NCBI GenBank assembly: GCA_910574835.1
Contig: CAJTDE010000001.1
Location: 372,001 to 436,000 of the forward strand
Source: Clostridia bacterium
Lineage (GTDB): Bacteria; Bacillota; Clostridia; Lachnospirales; Lachnospiraceae
DNA: 64,000 nucleotides
Reading direction: 5' to 3'
Below the pieces are notes generated by a model. It did not search any database and was not told the DNA's origin. It saw nothing but the letters and a program-made list of their open reading frames with translations. The number at the start of each line of letters is the position of its first letter. Positions within the stretch are counted from its first letter, which is position 1. This document shows, one piece after another, positions 9,572 through 17,160 of the stretch. The translations under genes and the position numbers were made by a program.

Positions 9572-10753
9572 TTATACAGTCTGCAATGCGGAAATACGGT
9601 ATGTAAGGCAAGCCTTCGAATGACGGTAGATTCTATGGAAGCTGCTGTCTATTCGGCTCATGACAAGCTGCGCGCTCTCCTCATTGGCTCCGGTCAGCAT
9701 TAAAATATAAGAGCCTGCCTCCAGTCTGGCAACCGAATCACCTGACCGCAGCCCTTCCAGAAGAACCCTTTCCAGCCTCCGCGTATCCGTAGCAAGCGCA
9801 ACATCTCTTCCCAAGCTTACAATGACAAGGGATGATTTCTGCTTGGAACGCGCTATATGACGTTTTTCCAATGCTACTATACTCTGAAACATTTCAAAGG
9901 TACAGAAAAATGCCCGCTGCTCCAAATCTCCCTCTAATACCAATTTAAAAATATCCGATGCCCCCAGCTCTTTTTTCCCAAGCCCCATAGCCAGGGCATA
10001 GATCTGCTCTATCTGTTCCCCCGGAGACAATTCAAATTCCTGAAGCATCTTTGTCCGAAAAGCTCCGTATATCTCCATAGCCTGCCCTGTCTGTCCCAGG
10101 GCAATCAGCGCCCGCATCCGATAAGCGGCAAAGTCCTCCACTGCAAAATCTATCTGATATGCCTGCTCGCAAACAGTAACGATCTCCATCCATCTGTCTT
10201 TCTTCCATAGAACAGGCAAAACCTTCCTGCATGCATCCAGATAAAGCGCGCGGTAGTACTGCCGCAATACAATGACCCATTCGCTGTCATTGGAAGAAAG
10301 AAAGTCCCCTCTATACAGGGCAATTGCCTGAAGCAGCAATTCACAGTAAGTATCCTCCGATTCATTTCCCGCCTCCAGACAGGCAGCTTCAAACTGCTCC
10401 GTATCCAGCTCGAGGCAGACATTCGGATTCCATGCGTAATAGCCGGAAAAGGTTAAAAGCAAATCATCCTGGTTCGAAAACATAACCTTTAACAGATTCC
10501 GAACCTTGAACAGCATATGCCGCAATGCATTTGCCGGCGCAGCGCTTCCGCTGTCTGTCCAAAACCGCTCTATCAACTCCTCCGAAGAAATGTTTCTGTT
10601 GTGATTTACAATCAAATATTGCAAAAAAGACAGGGTCTTTTTTCCTGCCTTTGGGGCTGACTCCCGTTTGCTTGTTTCTCCCCCTTCGCTGCTGCCATAA
10701 ACAAATGAGCCTAATAACTCAAAATGTATGATTCGTTTCCCCTCAATACTCAT
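9572..10753 (-). CDS. BTAD/SARP-like transcriptional regulator with degenerate GGDEF-like C-terminus
   Basis: The protein has 393 residues. The N-terminal winged helix (about 8-105, HFELLGSFVY... KTLSFLQYLIVNHNRNISSEELIERFW) is of the OmpR/PhoB type used by SARP/AfsR activators. The helical bacterial transcriptional activator domain follows (about 115-250, LELDTEQFEAACLEA... ALIALGQTGQAMEIYGAF). The C-terminal 120 residues resemble a diguanylate cyclase fold (LRSGDSVARLEAGSYILMLTG), but the GGDEF signature reads EAGSY, so catalysis is unlikely. It is paralogous to the regulator at 30235-31557 and lies next to the candidate invertible promoter at 10874-11099. It probably activates the surface genes on either side; target sites are not known. 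The start ATG follows GAGGGG. Confidence 0.85.
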   Translation of the reverse strand: MSIEGKRIIHFELLGSFVYGSSEGGETSKRESAPKAGKKTLSFLQYLIVNHNRNISSEELIERFWTDSGSAAPANALRHMLFKVRNLLKVMFSNQDDLLLTFSGYYAWNPNVCLELDTEQFEAACLEAGNESEDTYCELLLQAIALYRGDFLSSNDSEWVIVLRQYYRALYLDACRKVLPVLWKKDRWMEIVTVCEQAYQIDFAVEDFAAYRMRALIALGQTGQAMEIYGAFRTKMLQEFELSPGEQIEQIYALAMGLGKKELGASDIFKLVLEGDLEQRAFFCTFEMFQSIVALEKRHIARSKQKSSLVIVSLGRDVALATDTRRLERVLLEGLRSGDSVARLEAGSYILMLTGANEESAQLVMSRIDSSFHRIYRHSKACLTYRISALQTV

Positions 10754-10873
10754 ACAATCCCCTCACTGACAAACCCTCAATACCCTTACAACCATTTATC
10801 TGTCGCTTTTTGCCGCGAACTTTGTGTCCACCCTCTCTTAAGCTTTCGCAGCTCTAAAGATTTTTCTTACAAA

Positions 10874-10900
10874 TATCATAGAGAATTATACTCTGCGACA
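10874..10900 (+). repeat. Left inverted site of candidate switch
   Basis: It is a dyad with spacer AATTATA at 10884-10890 and inner arm CTCTGCGACA. The outer arm matches the right site's arm at 7 of 10 positions. Confidence 0.7.
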
Positions 10901-11016
10901 AAAAATGAATTGATATATGACGCAATGCCGTCTTTTTAGCAGTCAAATATGCGGAATAAGCTTTGTAATGGTACAAACGAACCCTACGACCGCTCCTGAG
11001 CGGAAAAATTTTTATA

Positions 11017-11045
11017 TTGCATAATCGAGATTAACTAAGTATAAT
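11017..11045 (+). promoter_or_regulatory. Promoter-like element inside candidate invertible segment
   Basis: TTGCAT (11017-11022) and a perfect TATAAT (11040-11045) are separated by 17 bp on the plus strand. In the present orientation it points at the right-hand palindrome and at the 3' end of the convergent sipW operon. If the segment were flipped, it would face the BTAD regulator gene. Confidence 0.5.
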
Positions 11046-11072
11046 AAAAGAAACACAAGATTTAGAAAACTA

Positions 11073-11099
11073 TGTCGCAGAGTATAATTCTCTGCGACA
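11073..11099 (-). repeat. Right inverted site of candidate switch / terminator-like palindrome
   Basis: It is a perfect 10-bp dyad around a 7-bp spacer, followed on the plus strand by TTTTT (11100-11104). It may therefore also act as a terminator for rightward transcripts from the internal promoter. Confidence 0.7.
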
Positions 11100-11202
11100 T
11101 TTTTACTGCATTTCACACACTGGATTCACCATCCCTTCCCAAGCGAAAACAAATTAAAACAGCTTTACCGAATCCTTTTGCCTGTCTTCAAAGGATGCAA
11201 AA

Positions 11203-11236
11203 GAAAAAAGGCGCCTCAAAATGAGACATCCTTTTT
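11203..11236 (-). terminator. Intrinsic terminator of the surface-structure operon
   Basis: On the minus strand an AAGGATGTCTCA / TGAGGCGCCTT imperfect stem is followed by TTTTTTCTT. It lies just downstream of the sipW-like gene, the last gene of the long surface cluster. Confidence 0.7.
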
Positions 11237-11257
11237 CGTCATTCTTGTTTTACAATA

Positions 11258-11782
11258 TCAATCCTGATCTTTTAGCCTGTTTCCCAGGATTCGAAACAGA
11301 ACTCCTGCACCTAAGATTCCTGCCAGATAAATTTTTCCGGACATATTTGCCAGCAAAGGCAAAAGATAGCCCAGCAAAGGAATCGACAGCTCCACTCTGC
11401 CAATCACATTGCCGTAGGCGATAGGAAGCACATCATTCTGTGCATTCGCATCTCCCTTCGTTAGAAGCTCCTGTTCCTCCTGATGATTCTCCACGGCCCG
11501 ATGAGTTATGATTGTAGTGGAGTCATGGCCTCCGTAAAATACAATCACTTCTCCCACCGCTATCTCCTGCGGCGAAGTCTGTCTTGCATAAACCACACTT
11601 CCTACCGGAATTGCAGGCTCCATACTGCCGCTGATAATCGAGTAAAGCTGATAGCCAAACAAACGAGGCACAGTAAGGGGTATACAAAGCAGGATTACCA
11701 GCAGAAGCAGCGCCAGGCCAAAGCCGCCGCATAAGGTTCCCAGCCAGGAGCGCTTCTTCTTTTCTATTATTTCAGTTCCCAA
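11258..11782 (-). CDS. sipW: SipW/archaeal-type signal peptidase I
   Basis: The protein has 174 residues with an N-terminal membrane segment (about 15-40) and a C-terminal one (about 140-165). The catalytic Ser is in ISGSMEPAIPVGS. The general base is His (ITHRAVE) and not Lys, as in the ER/SipW branch of signal peptidases, and GDANAQND carries the conserved Asp. SipW enzymes process TasA/camelysin-type fibre proteins. Three upstream genes in this operon (13553-14404, 14401-14946 and possibly 12776-13546) have matching features. The start is TTG at 11782 with GAGGAG 8 bases upstream, overlapping the end of the previous gene by 16 bp. It is a second, different peptidase from the LepB type encoded at 23555. 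Confidence 0.88.
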   Translation of the reverse strand: MGTEIIEKKKRSWLGTLCGGFGLALLLLVILLCIPLTVPRLFGYQLYSIISGSMEPAIPVGSVVYARQTSPQEIAVGEVIVFYGGHDSTTIITHRAVENHQEEQELLTKGDANAQNDVLPIAYGNVIGRVELSIPLLGYLLPLLANMSGKIYLAGILGAGVLFRILGNRLKDQD

Positions 11783-12783
11783 TTGTCCAGCTCCTCATAC
11801 GCATGTTCACGCCGCTTTTTCCACATCACAACTCCCATTGCAATCAGCGTCGATACTGCCGCCAAACCGATTATAATGGATGCTCCGTACACAAAACGTC
11901 CTTCTGAATTAATAAAGAGATCGCGGATGCCTGCCAAGGGCACTTCATCATCATCCAGATTCATAAGCTCTCCCGGACCCTGGGGCACCTCGGCGTCCGG
12001 AATGGCTGTGGTACCGCCCTCACCGTTGTCACCTTCATCAGCATCGGCCATTCCGCCTGCTCCTGCACCTCCGGCTGCATTGTCACCCTCTGACAGAATT
12101 GTGACGCTTCCGGGGACAATCACCGTATTCGTTCCTTCATCCGTCACAGTTGTAGTCGTAGAGCCTGCCGCCGCTTTGTGATATATAAAAGTAAACTCAT
12201 TCTTAGACTCATCGCTTACAAGCGTGCGCGTCAGATTGTATGCCTGAGGCTCGTAACCTTCTATATACAGGAAAGCCATCACCGGTTTATCGCCCACATT
12301 TCCATAATAGGTTTCGCTGGGCGCCAGGGTATTGCCTGCTTCATCCCGATAATTGATATGATAGGCTACCATATCTCCCTTGATGCCATAAGCCACTACA
12401 AAGTCCCGATCACTTTCCACCAGAATCGAATTACTGCTTATCTGAGCCACGGTATTGTTATCCCGTCCGCTTTGACGGATTCCTTTTACATAATATTTAC
12501 TGTCCGCGGGAAGCTGAATCATGGCCGCCGCATTGAAGCTTACCCTGTCCCGATAGCTCAGGCCGCTGATGGTTATCTTATCTTTGCCGCCTGCGACCGT
12601 ATATTTTGAGGAAAGCCCTGATAAACCATTTGTTCCTGAAAATTCTCCCTGGTTGCCGGCATAAAAGGTCAGAGTATAAGTATAAGGATCTCCATCCGCC
12701 GCCTTACTTTCTATTGCAGGTAATGCAGAAACAAGCAGGCCAAGGGATAGAATCACAAGTCCGATTCTGCGCCATCTATTCAT
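11767..12783 (-). CDS. Secreted MucBP-domain surface protein with DEVPLA motif and C-terminal anchor
   Basis: The protein has 338 residues. The start is the ATG at 12783 with GGAGGGAAGGA upstream; longer in-frame readings upstream overlap the previous gene and lack a signal. The signal peptide covers about residues 1-28 (ending SKAADG). A beta-rich region is followed by a MucBP-like module (VAYHINYRDEAGNTL... EGYEPQAYN... FTFIYHKA, about 140-205). A Gly/Asp-rich linker and the motif LDDDEVPLAG precede a single membrane helix and a Lys/Arg tail. The DExPLA motif recurs twice in the surface protein at 4690-8955. It overlaps the previous gene by 8 bp and is probably an accessory surface or fibre component. 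Confidence 0.82.
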   Translation of the reverse strand: MNRWRRIGLVILSLGLLVSALPAIESKAADGDPYTYTLTFYAGNQGEFSGTNGLSGLSSKYTVAGGKDKITISGLSYRDRVSFNAAAMIQLPADSKYYVKGIRQSGRDNNTVAQISSNSILVESDRDFVVAYGIKGDMVAYHINYRDEAGNTLAPSETYYGNVGDKPVMAFLYIEGYEPQAYNLTRTLVSDESKNEFTFIYHKAAAGSTTTTVTDEGTNTVIVPGSVTILSEGDNAAGGAGAGGMADADEGDNGEGGTTAIPDAEVPQGPGELMNLDDDEVPLAGIRDLFINSEGRFVYGASIIIGLAAVSTLIAMGVVMWKKRREHAYEELDNWELK

Positions 12784-13546
12784 GTTCCTTCCCTCCTTTG
12801 CCCCTGCGGCTGACAATTGCCAGCCCCATAAAGCCGATTCCGCCCAATAAAGCCAGCAGCGACCAGAGCAGGATCTGATTCTCATCGCCTGTGCGCACAT
12901 CATTTCCTACCCTGTATATATCGTTGGATTCCCGGCGGCTCCCGTTCGTAGAAGTCGCATTGCCCGTACCTCTCAACTTCTCCACTGCAAAGTTCATCTG
13001 CAGCTTTGCAATGGTATTCTGATACGTATTTCCGCTTGTCTCCCCATCCAGGGCTACCTTCAATGAAATGGAAGCCTTCGCTTTGCTGTCCAGCTCATCC
13101 AGATAAAAGAAGTCCTCCAGCCCGTTTGTCGCCTCATGAAGTCCCTCGCCTGCTGCGGTGACGGTCTCGCCGCCTACCGTCTCGCTGCTGTAAAGCGTTG
13201 TATTCTCACCTTTGCTGTTCTTATACGTTAATACATAGGTGTAAGCGCTTCCCTCCGCCACCTTCTGGCTGTCCTCCAGGCTTTGAAGAACCGTGTTGGT
13301 CATATACCAGTCTGTCGCTGAGGTATCGTTATTCTCCAGGCTGATACTGATAGCTATACTGTCGCCCGGCTGCAGAGACGATATTGCATCCGCAATATCC
13401 GAGGACTTGAAATTGCTCTCCATCTTATTTCCAACAAACCGCACATACCAGCCGTTTCCGCCTATATAGTCCTCCGCATGGACTGTCATCACACTCCCTG
13501 CCGCAAGAAGCAGGATTAGAAATAAACTGCAAAGCCTTTTTTTCAT
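12776..13546 (-). CDS. Secreted pilus/fibre-associated protein with C-terminal sorting-like tail
   Basis: The protein has 256 residues. The signal peptide covers about 1-25 (LFLILLLAAGSVMTVHAED). The middle is a secreted domain with ISISLENNDTSATDWYMTNTVLQSLEDS, similar to SipW/TasA-associated proteins. The C-terminus has DVRTGDENQ followed by a hydrophobic stretch and a basic tail, arranged like a sortase signal but with DVRTG in place of LPxTG. Whether the class C sortase upstream accepts it is not known. It is translated in the middle of the operon, with an 8-bp overlap to the next gene. Confidence 0.78.
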   Translation of the reverse strand: MKKRLCSLFLILLLAAGSVMTVHAEDYIGGNGWYVRFVGNKMESNFKSSDIADAISSLQPGDSIAISISLENNDTSATDWYMTNTVLQSLEDSQKVAEGSAYTYVLTYKNSKGENTTLYSSETVGGETVTAAGEGLHEATNGLEDFFYLDELDSKAKASISLKVALDGETSGNTYQNTIAKLQMNFAVEKLRGTGNATSTNGSRRESNDIYRVGNDVRTGDENQILLWSLLALLGGIGFMGLAIVSRRGKGGKEHE

Positions 13547-13552
13547 ATTCTC

Positions 13553-14404
13553 CTACCTCCCTAACCTTAGATTTCCGTCTGCGTCTACTGTCACGTCAAC
13601 ACCCCAGGCGCTTCCGATTGCATCAACAGCATTGTGAGTCTGTACCGCATCCACATCAATCTCTAATACAAACTCTACCCCGTCATAGTCATAGGTCATG
13701 GTGATTGTTTTGTAATTCCCGTTGACCGTTTCCGTTGTTGTTACCTTTTTCGCCACCTCTTTATCGATTACCAGGTTATCCGCAAAAGGCGGACTTACTT
13801 CGTCCGTTTTTAAGATTCCTGTGTAATAAAGGACGGTTCGCTCCTTTGTGCTGGCATTTTTATCCAAGACCCACCCCTGAGACTCGGAGGGCATCCCGTC
13901 TTTTTCTATCCACGGATTCAGCCGTATCCATTCGGGAGATATATCCCTGCGCTTTTCACGCTCTTCTACGGGAATGGGATCCTCTCCCTCTTTCGGCGCA
14001 TCCACCCAATAGCGGTAAATCATCACGCGCACATATTGATCGATATTCCCGGTGTTCTTCACACACAGCTCTTCTTCGTACTGCCGCCCGGGCTGGATCT
14101 CCCCATATGTTTCCTTCCCGTCCTCCTGATTATTCAGCAAATAGGTCAGCAAAGCGCTGCCGCCCTCATCCCACTCATCGTCCTTCTGTGTATAATTTCT
14201 CCAGCTGACTTCTTTTCCGTTTTCCATCAGAGTCACGCCGATATCAAACATGCGAAGCTCCGCCGAATAATTTTCACTGTAATAAGTCAGGGCTGCCTGG
14301 CTGCTTCCGGCTACGCTTCCAAGCAGCAGCAATACAGCTGTGCCAAAGAGAAGCCATGTGGTATAGGCGCCTTTGGATCTGCTTTTATTGTTCTTCTTTT
14401 TCAT
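13553..14404 (-). CDS. SipW-dependent-type secreted protein (TasA/camelysin-like)
   Basis: The protein has 283 residues. The N-terminus has a basic stretch, a hydrophobic core with LLLGSVAGSSQAALTYYSEN and then a beta-rich domain, the usual appearance of SipW-processed proteins. It has no C-terminal anchor. The conserved block VKNTGNIDQYVRVMIYRYWVD (about 145-165) is typical of TasA/camelysin-type beta-sandwich proteins. It starts inside the stop region of the previous gene (ATGA overlap). It is inferred to be an exported fibre subunit or its partner. Confidence 0.8.
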   Translation of the reverse strand: MKKKNNKSRSKGAYTTWLLFGTAVLLLLGSVAGSSQAALTYYSENYSAELRMFDIGVTLMENGKEVSWRNYTQKDDEWDEGGSALLTYLLNNQEDGKETYGEIQPGRQYEEELCVKNTGNIDQYVRVMIYRYWVDAPKEGEDPIPVEEREKRRDISPEWIRLNPWIEKDGMPSESQGWVLDKNASTKERTVLYYTGILKTDEVSPPFADNLVIDKEVAKKVTTTETVNGNYKTITMTYDYDGVEFVLEIDVDAVQTHNAVDAIGSAWGVDVTVDADGNLRLGR

Positions 14405-14946
14405 GATCCGGTCACCTCACTCTCTTCAGGCTTTATAGACAAATTCCAGTCCGCATAAGGTGTTCCGTCCTCCTGATACAGCACTGGGGTGCTCTCCTGG
14501 ACAACGATTACATTGAAATTATCAATGTCAAGGCCCATCAGCTCCGGACTCACACCGATTTCAACAGACAGTACATTCGTCGCTTCTCCCGGCTTTAAAA
14601 CAGACTCATAATACCACCAGCCATCCGCATCCTTTCTCCAGTGCGCGGCGCCTCCCTCCGGTACACTCTCGCTCTCCGTAAGCTTAAGCAGGCTTCCGGC
14701 ATATATCCTTGCACGTACAAAGCAGTCAGCGTCTCCCGTATTTACAATCTGGATCTTTTTGATAAATCCTTCTATCTCCTCTTTAATCTCTGTCTTAGAA
14801 CCAAGGACCAGACGGGCGCTCCCCCTTGTAGTTGTGTAGGTTGTAAAATACGCCAGTGAATCCTTAAGCGAAGATCCAAATAGCAGTATCAGGGCAAAGG
14901 CTGCCAAAAAAACTGTCCGTCTGCGGTATAATTGCTTCCTACTCAT
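14401..14946 (-). CDS. SipW-dependent-type secreted protein (TasA/camelysin-like), shorter paralogue
   Basis: The protein has 181 residues. The signal segment (about 10-32) ends in SLAYFTTYTTTRGSARL, the characteristic form of TasA/CalY precursors in which the cleavage region is followed by Y/F-T-T. The domain contains KKIQIVNTGDADCFVRARIY, the same NTG...VR pattern as its neighbour at 13553. It overlaps both flanking genes by a few bases, so the set is translationally coupled. It is probably a structural subunit of an extracellular fibre matured by the SipW-like peptidase of the operon. Confidence 0.8.
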   Translation of the reverse strand: MSRKQLYRRRTVFLAAFALILLFGSSLKDSLAYFTTYTTTRGSARLVLGSKTEIKEEIEGFIKKIQIVNTGDADCFVRARIYAGSLLKLTESESVPEGGAAHWRKDADGWWYYESVLKPGEATNVLSVEIGVSPELMGLDIDNFNVIVVQESTPVLYQEDGTPYADWNLSIKPEESEVTGS

Positions 14947-16243
14947 TGGCCGCCTCCTCCTTATGATCGCCGCCCACTATCTGCACGCCGACCCATTTCG
15001 TGTCTTCCTCAGAATAAGTGAAATGGTTGGCAATGCCTGTTCCAAATGTGGTGGTCTCGTCATAGTCGTTGGTAAAAGTTATCTTTGCAGCAGTCTCGAC
15101 GCCATCCTCGTCGATTCCTCCGTTTACCTCGCCGGAAGCACCCAGAAGCGCGGTGATTTCAATGGTTGGATTGTCTGCTTCGCCCGTAAAGACCTCGGAA
15201 GCGGGATTCCATGTTTCGCCGCCCCATCCAGTGAGCTTGTAAGAGGCTCCTGTATAAACCTCCTTCACCGTTACTTTGGTACCGGCCGGAATCTTCTTTA
15301 CCAGAACACTCTGCTGACCGGGTTCTTTAAAATTCATACCCAGCATATCACTGTATACTACCTTGGAGTTTTCTTTTCCCTCCGCATCCTTGTCTGTCTT
15401 GACGGCTTCTACCTGGAATACAAACATAGCTTCACCTAAAGATTCGTTGTAGGTCGTAAGACTTTTTACGATCTCCAGGTTTAAATAGCGAACTCTCTGC
15501 TGAGGCTTAAGCCCTACTGTCACATCATAAATCCAACTATCCGAAGCATCCGGCGTCTGTCCGTATTCATTATTCGGCAGGGATACCAAATACGGCAGAA
15601 AAGTGTATTCACATTTCGGAGCCGCAACAGGCTTTACCCATACCAGATACAGTCCCTGTTTCATATCGTCCGCCCTGCCAAAAGGTGTTTCCGTCTCCTG
15701 AAAGGCTTTTGTATCAATGGTGATCTTCTTCTCCGGTTTAGGGAGATCTTCTTCCTTTGGTATTACAAGCTCGCCCAAAGTCTCTTCTGTCCCGTCCTCT
15801 CCGGTTTTTTCCGAAACAGGAAGATTATAGAATTTTGCCGCATAGTGAGCCAGAGCTTCCCAATCCGCCGCCTTCACATCTTCATTAAAAATACTCCTAT
15901 TCAGTTCTTCCAGCTTCCAGGAAATGGGGTATGTGCCGGAAGCTATGTCTTTCTCTACCGCTTTTTTAAAGTCCTCTGCAGGATCAAAGCCTCCAAAGCT
16001 GTCCGTGGCTGCGATTCGATAAAGATATACCTCAATCCCGTCTTTTGCATTTTTCAAGTCTTCCCAGTCTACATGGTCCGCCTCACTTTTCAAGGAATCT
16101 ATTTTGACAGTCAAAGAGCAAGGCTTCTCCGTATCTATCTTCCCCCGTGCAAAAAGATTCATCTGAGGCAGTAAAAACGCAAGGCATAGAACCATAACGA
16201 TTCCGGCACAAAGCCAGCCTGTTTTCCCATATCTCGTTCTCAT
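14939..16243 (-). CDS. Secreted Cna-B-like pilus-associated protein without LPxTG
   Basis: The protein has 434 residues. The ATG at 16243 is preferred because GAGAGGA lies at the right distance; an earlier ATG two codons upstream overlaps that site. A signal/anchor segment (about 8-32) is followed by domains that resemble pilin and DUF5979/Cna-B-like modules: YLYRIAATDSFGGFDPAEDFKKAV, GLYLVWVKP and a late block LVKKIPAGTKVTVKEVYTGASYKLTGW. It ends in an acidic tail with no membrane helix or sorting signal. It lies immediately downstream of the sortase gene, so a pilus base or accessory role is inferred. Confidence 0.75.
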   Translation of the reverse strand: MRTRYGKTGWLCAGIVMVLCLAFLLPQMNLFARGKIDTEKPCSLTVKIDSLKSEADHVDWEDLKNAKDGIEVYLYRIAATDSFGGFDPAEDFKKAVEKDIASGTYPISWKLEELNRSIFNEDVKAADWEALAHYAAKFYNLPVSEKTGEDGTEETLGELVIPKEEDLPKPEKKITIDTKAFQETETPFGRADDMKQGLYLVWVKPVAAPKCEYTFLPYLVSLPNNEYGQTPDASDSWIYDVTVGLKPQQRVRYLNLEIVKSLTTYNESLGEAMFVFQVEAVKTDKDAEGKENSKVVYSDMLGMNFKEPGQQSVLVKKIPAGTKVTVKEVYTGASYKLTGWGGETWNPASEVFTGEADNPTIEITALLGASGEVNGGIDEDGVETAAKITFTNDYDETTTFGTGIANHFTYSEEDTKWVGVQIVGGDHKEEAANE

Positions 16244-16259
16244 ACACATTCCTCTCTTT

Positions 16260-17075
16260 CTATCTCTTCCGATGGCGAACCATTAGCCAAAGCAGCAAAA
16301 GCAGCAATATGGGCGCCATCAGGATCGGTGTAATCAGAATCGGTTTCAGCTGCATGGCATCTGCTGTCACACGGATGGAAGAAGCATCTGCCAGGTTCTC
16401 AATCCGATGACCGCGCACCAGCATACGGTGGCTGTTAATCCCATAAGGTGTACAGGTTACCAAGGTACAATAGTCCATATCATTGATCAGTTCCAGATCC
16501 TGAAGCTCTTCCGGAAGTACAATGTGAATCTGATCCACTTCATAGGTCAAGGTCTCATCTAATACGCGAAGCACAAAGACATCGCCTTCCTGAAGCTGAT
16601 CTAAATCGGTAAACAGCTTTGCCGACGGCAAGCCACGATGACCGGACAGCACGCAATGAGTCCCCGGTCCCCCTACGGGCAAAGAGCTTCCGCCAATGTG
16701 TCCGACTGCAATCTGCAGAACAGATTCCTCTACACCATGATAGATAGGAAGATAACAATTGATGCTCTCAATCTCAATATAACCCATGATTCCATTGCCG
16801 GAGACATCCAGCAAAGACTCATATTCCTGATATTCCTCCTCCGACATGCTGTAGCGGTTTCCCTTGCTCCATAAGGTATCATTGTAAGCTCTGGCATCAT
16901 TCCACAGCTTTTCATAAGTCTCATTGTCCAGATCCGCCACAGCCTCCGCATAGTTGGCAATGGCCTGGGACTGGTGAAACTTGTTCCAATAATCGCTGAC
17001 CGTAGGATACAGCAGCAAGGACAAGCCTGCAAGCAGGATGGTAATTAAAATAATATTGGATAAATGTTTCTTCAT
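16260..17075 (-). CDS. Class C (pilus) sortase
   Basis: The protein has 271 residues. The ATG at 17075 is chosen because AAGGAG lies 8 bases upstream and the signal-anchor begins there; the longer reading to 17129 adds an unlikely segment. An N-terminal transmembrane helix, the catalytic His in CVLSGHRGLPSA, Cys in YCTLVTCTPYG and Arg in HRMLVRGHR are all present, and a second C-terminal membrane segment is typical of class C enzymes. It should cross-link the LPxTG pilins encoded directly upstream (17161 and 18761) on the outer membrane face. A stem-loop at 17100-17125 lies between the pilin gene and this one. Confidence 0.93.
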   Translation of the reverse strand: MKKHLSNIILITILLAGLSLLLYPTVSDYWNKFHQSQAIANYAEAVADLDNETYEKLWNDARAYNDTLWSKGNRYSMSEEEYQEYESLLDVSGNGIMGYIEIESINCYLPIYHGVEESVLQIAVGHIGGSSLPVGGPGTHCVLSGHRGLPSAKLFTDLDQLQEGDVFVLRVLDETLTYEVDQIHIVLPEELQDLELINDMDYCTLVTCTPYGINSHRMLVRGHRIENLADASSIRVTADAMQLKPILITPILMAPILLLLLLWLMVRHRKR

Positions 17076-17099
17076 GCAGACTTCTCCTTGCTGTTGTAT

Positions 17100-17125
17100 G
17101 CCAGAGAGACAACCGCCTCTCTGGC
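17100..17125 (-). other. Intergenic stem-loop between major pilin and sortase
   Basis: Perfect arms GCCAGAGAG / CTCTCTGGC enclose an 8-base loop with no U-run after it on the transcribed strand. It is therefore more likely an mRNA processing or partial attenuation element, lowering sortase relative to pilin, than a terminator. Confidence 0.5.
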
Positions 17126-17160
17126 TCAACAGACAAATTATAGTTTCAATTTCAAAAGCT

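Larger units (their letters stand above)
10874..11099. other. Candidate invertible promoter segment flanked by inverted recombination-like sites
   Basis: Two 27-bp sites in opposite orientation bound this 226-bp segment. The left site is 10874-10900 and the right site 11073-11099. The central 21 bp are identical between the two in inverted orientation (10880-10900 versus 11073-11093). Each site has 10-bp inverted arms (right site TGTCGCAGAG / CTCTGCGACA, perfect; left site imperfect on its outer arm) around the same asymmetric 7-bp spacer AATTATA, the architecture of tyrosine recombinase sites. The segment holds a promoter-like element pointing right, away from the regulator at 9572-10753. 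No recombinase gene is in the window. Alternatively, the right palindrome is only a terminator. Confidence 0.55.
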
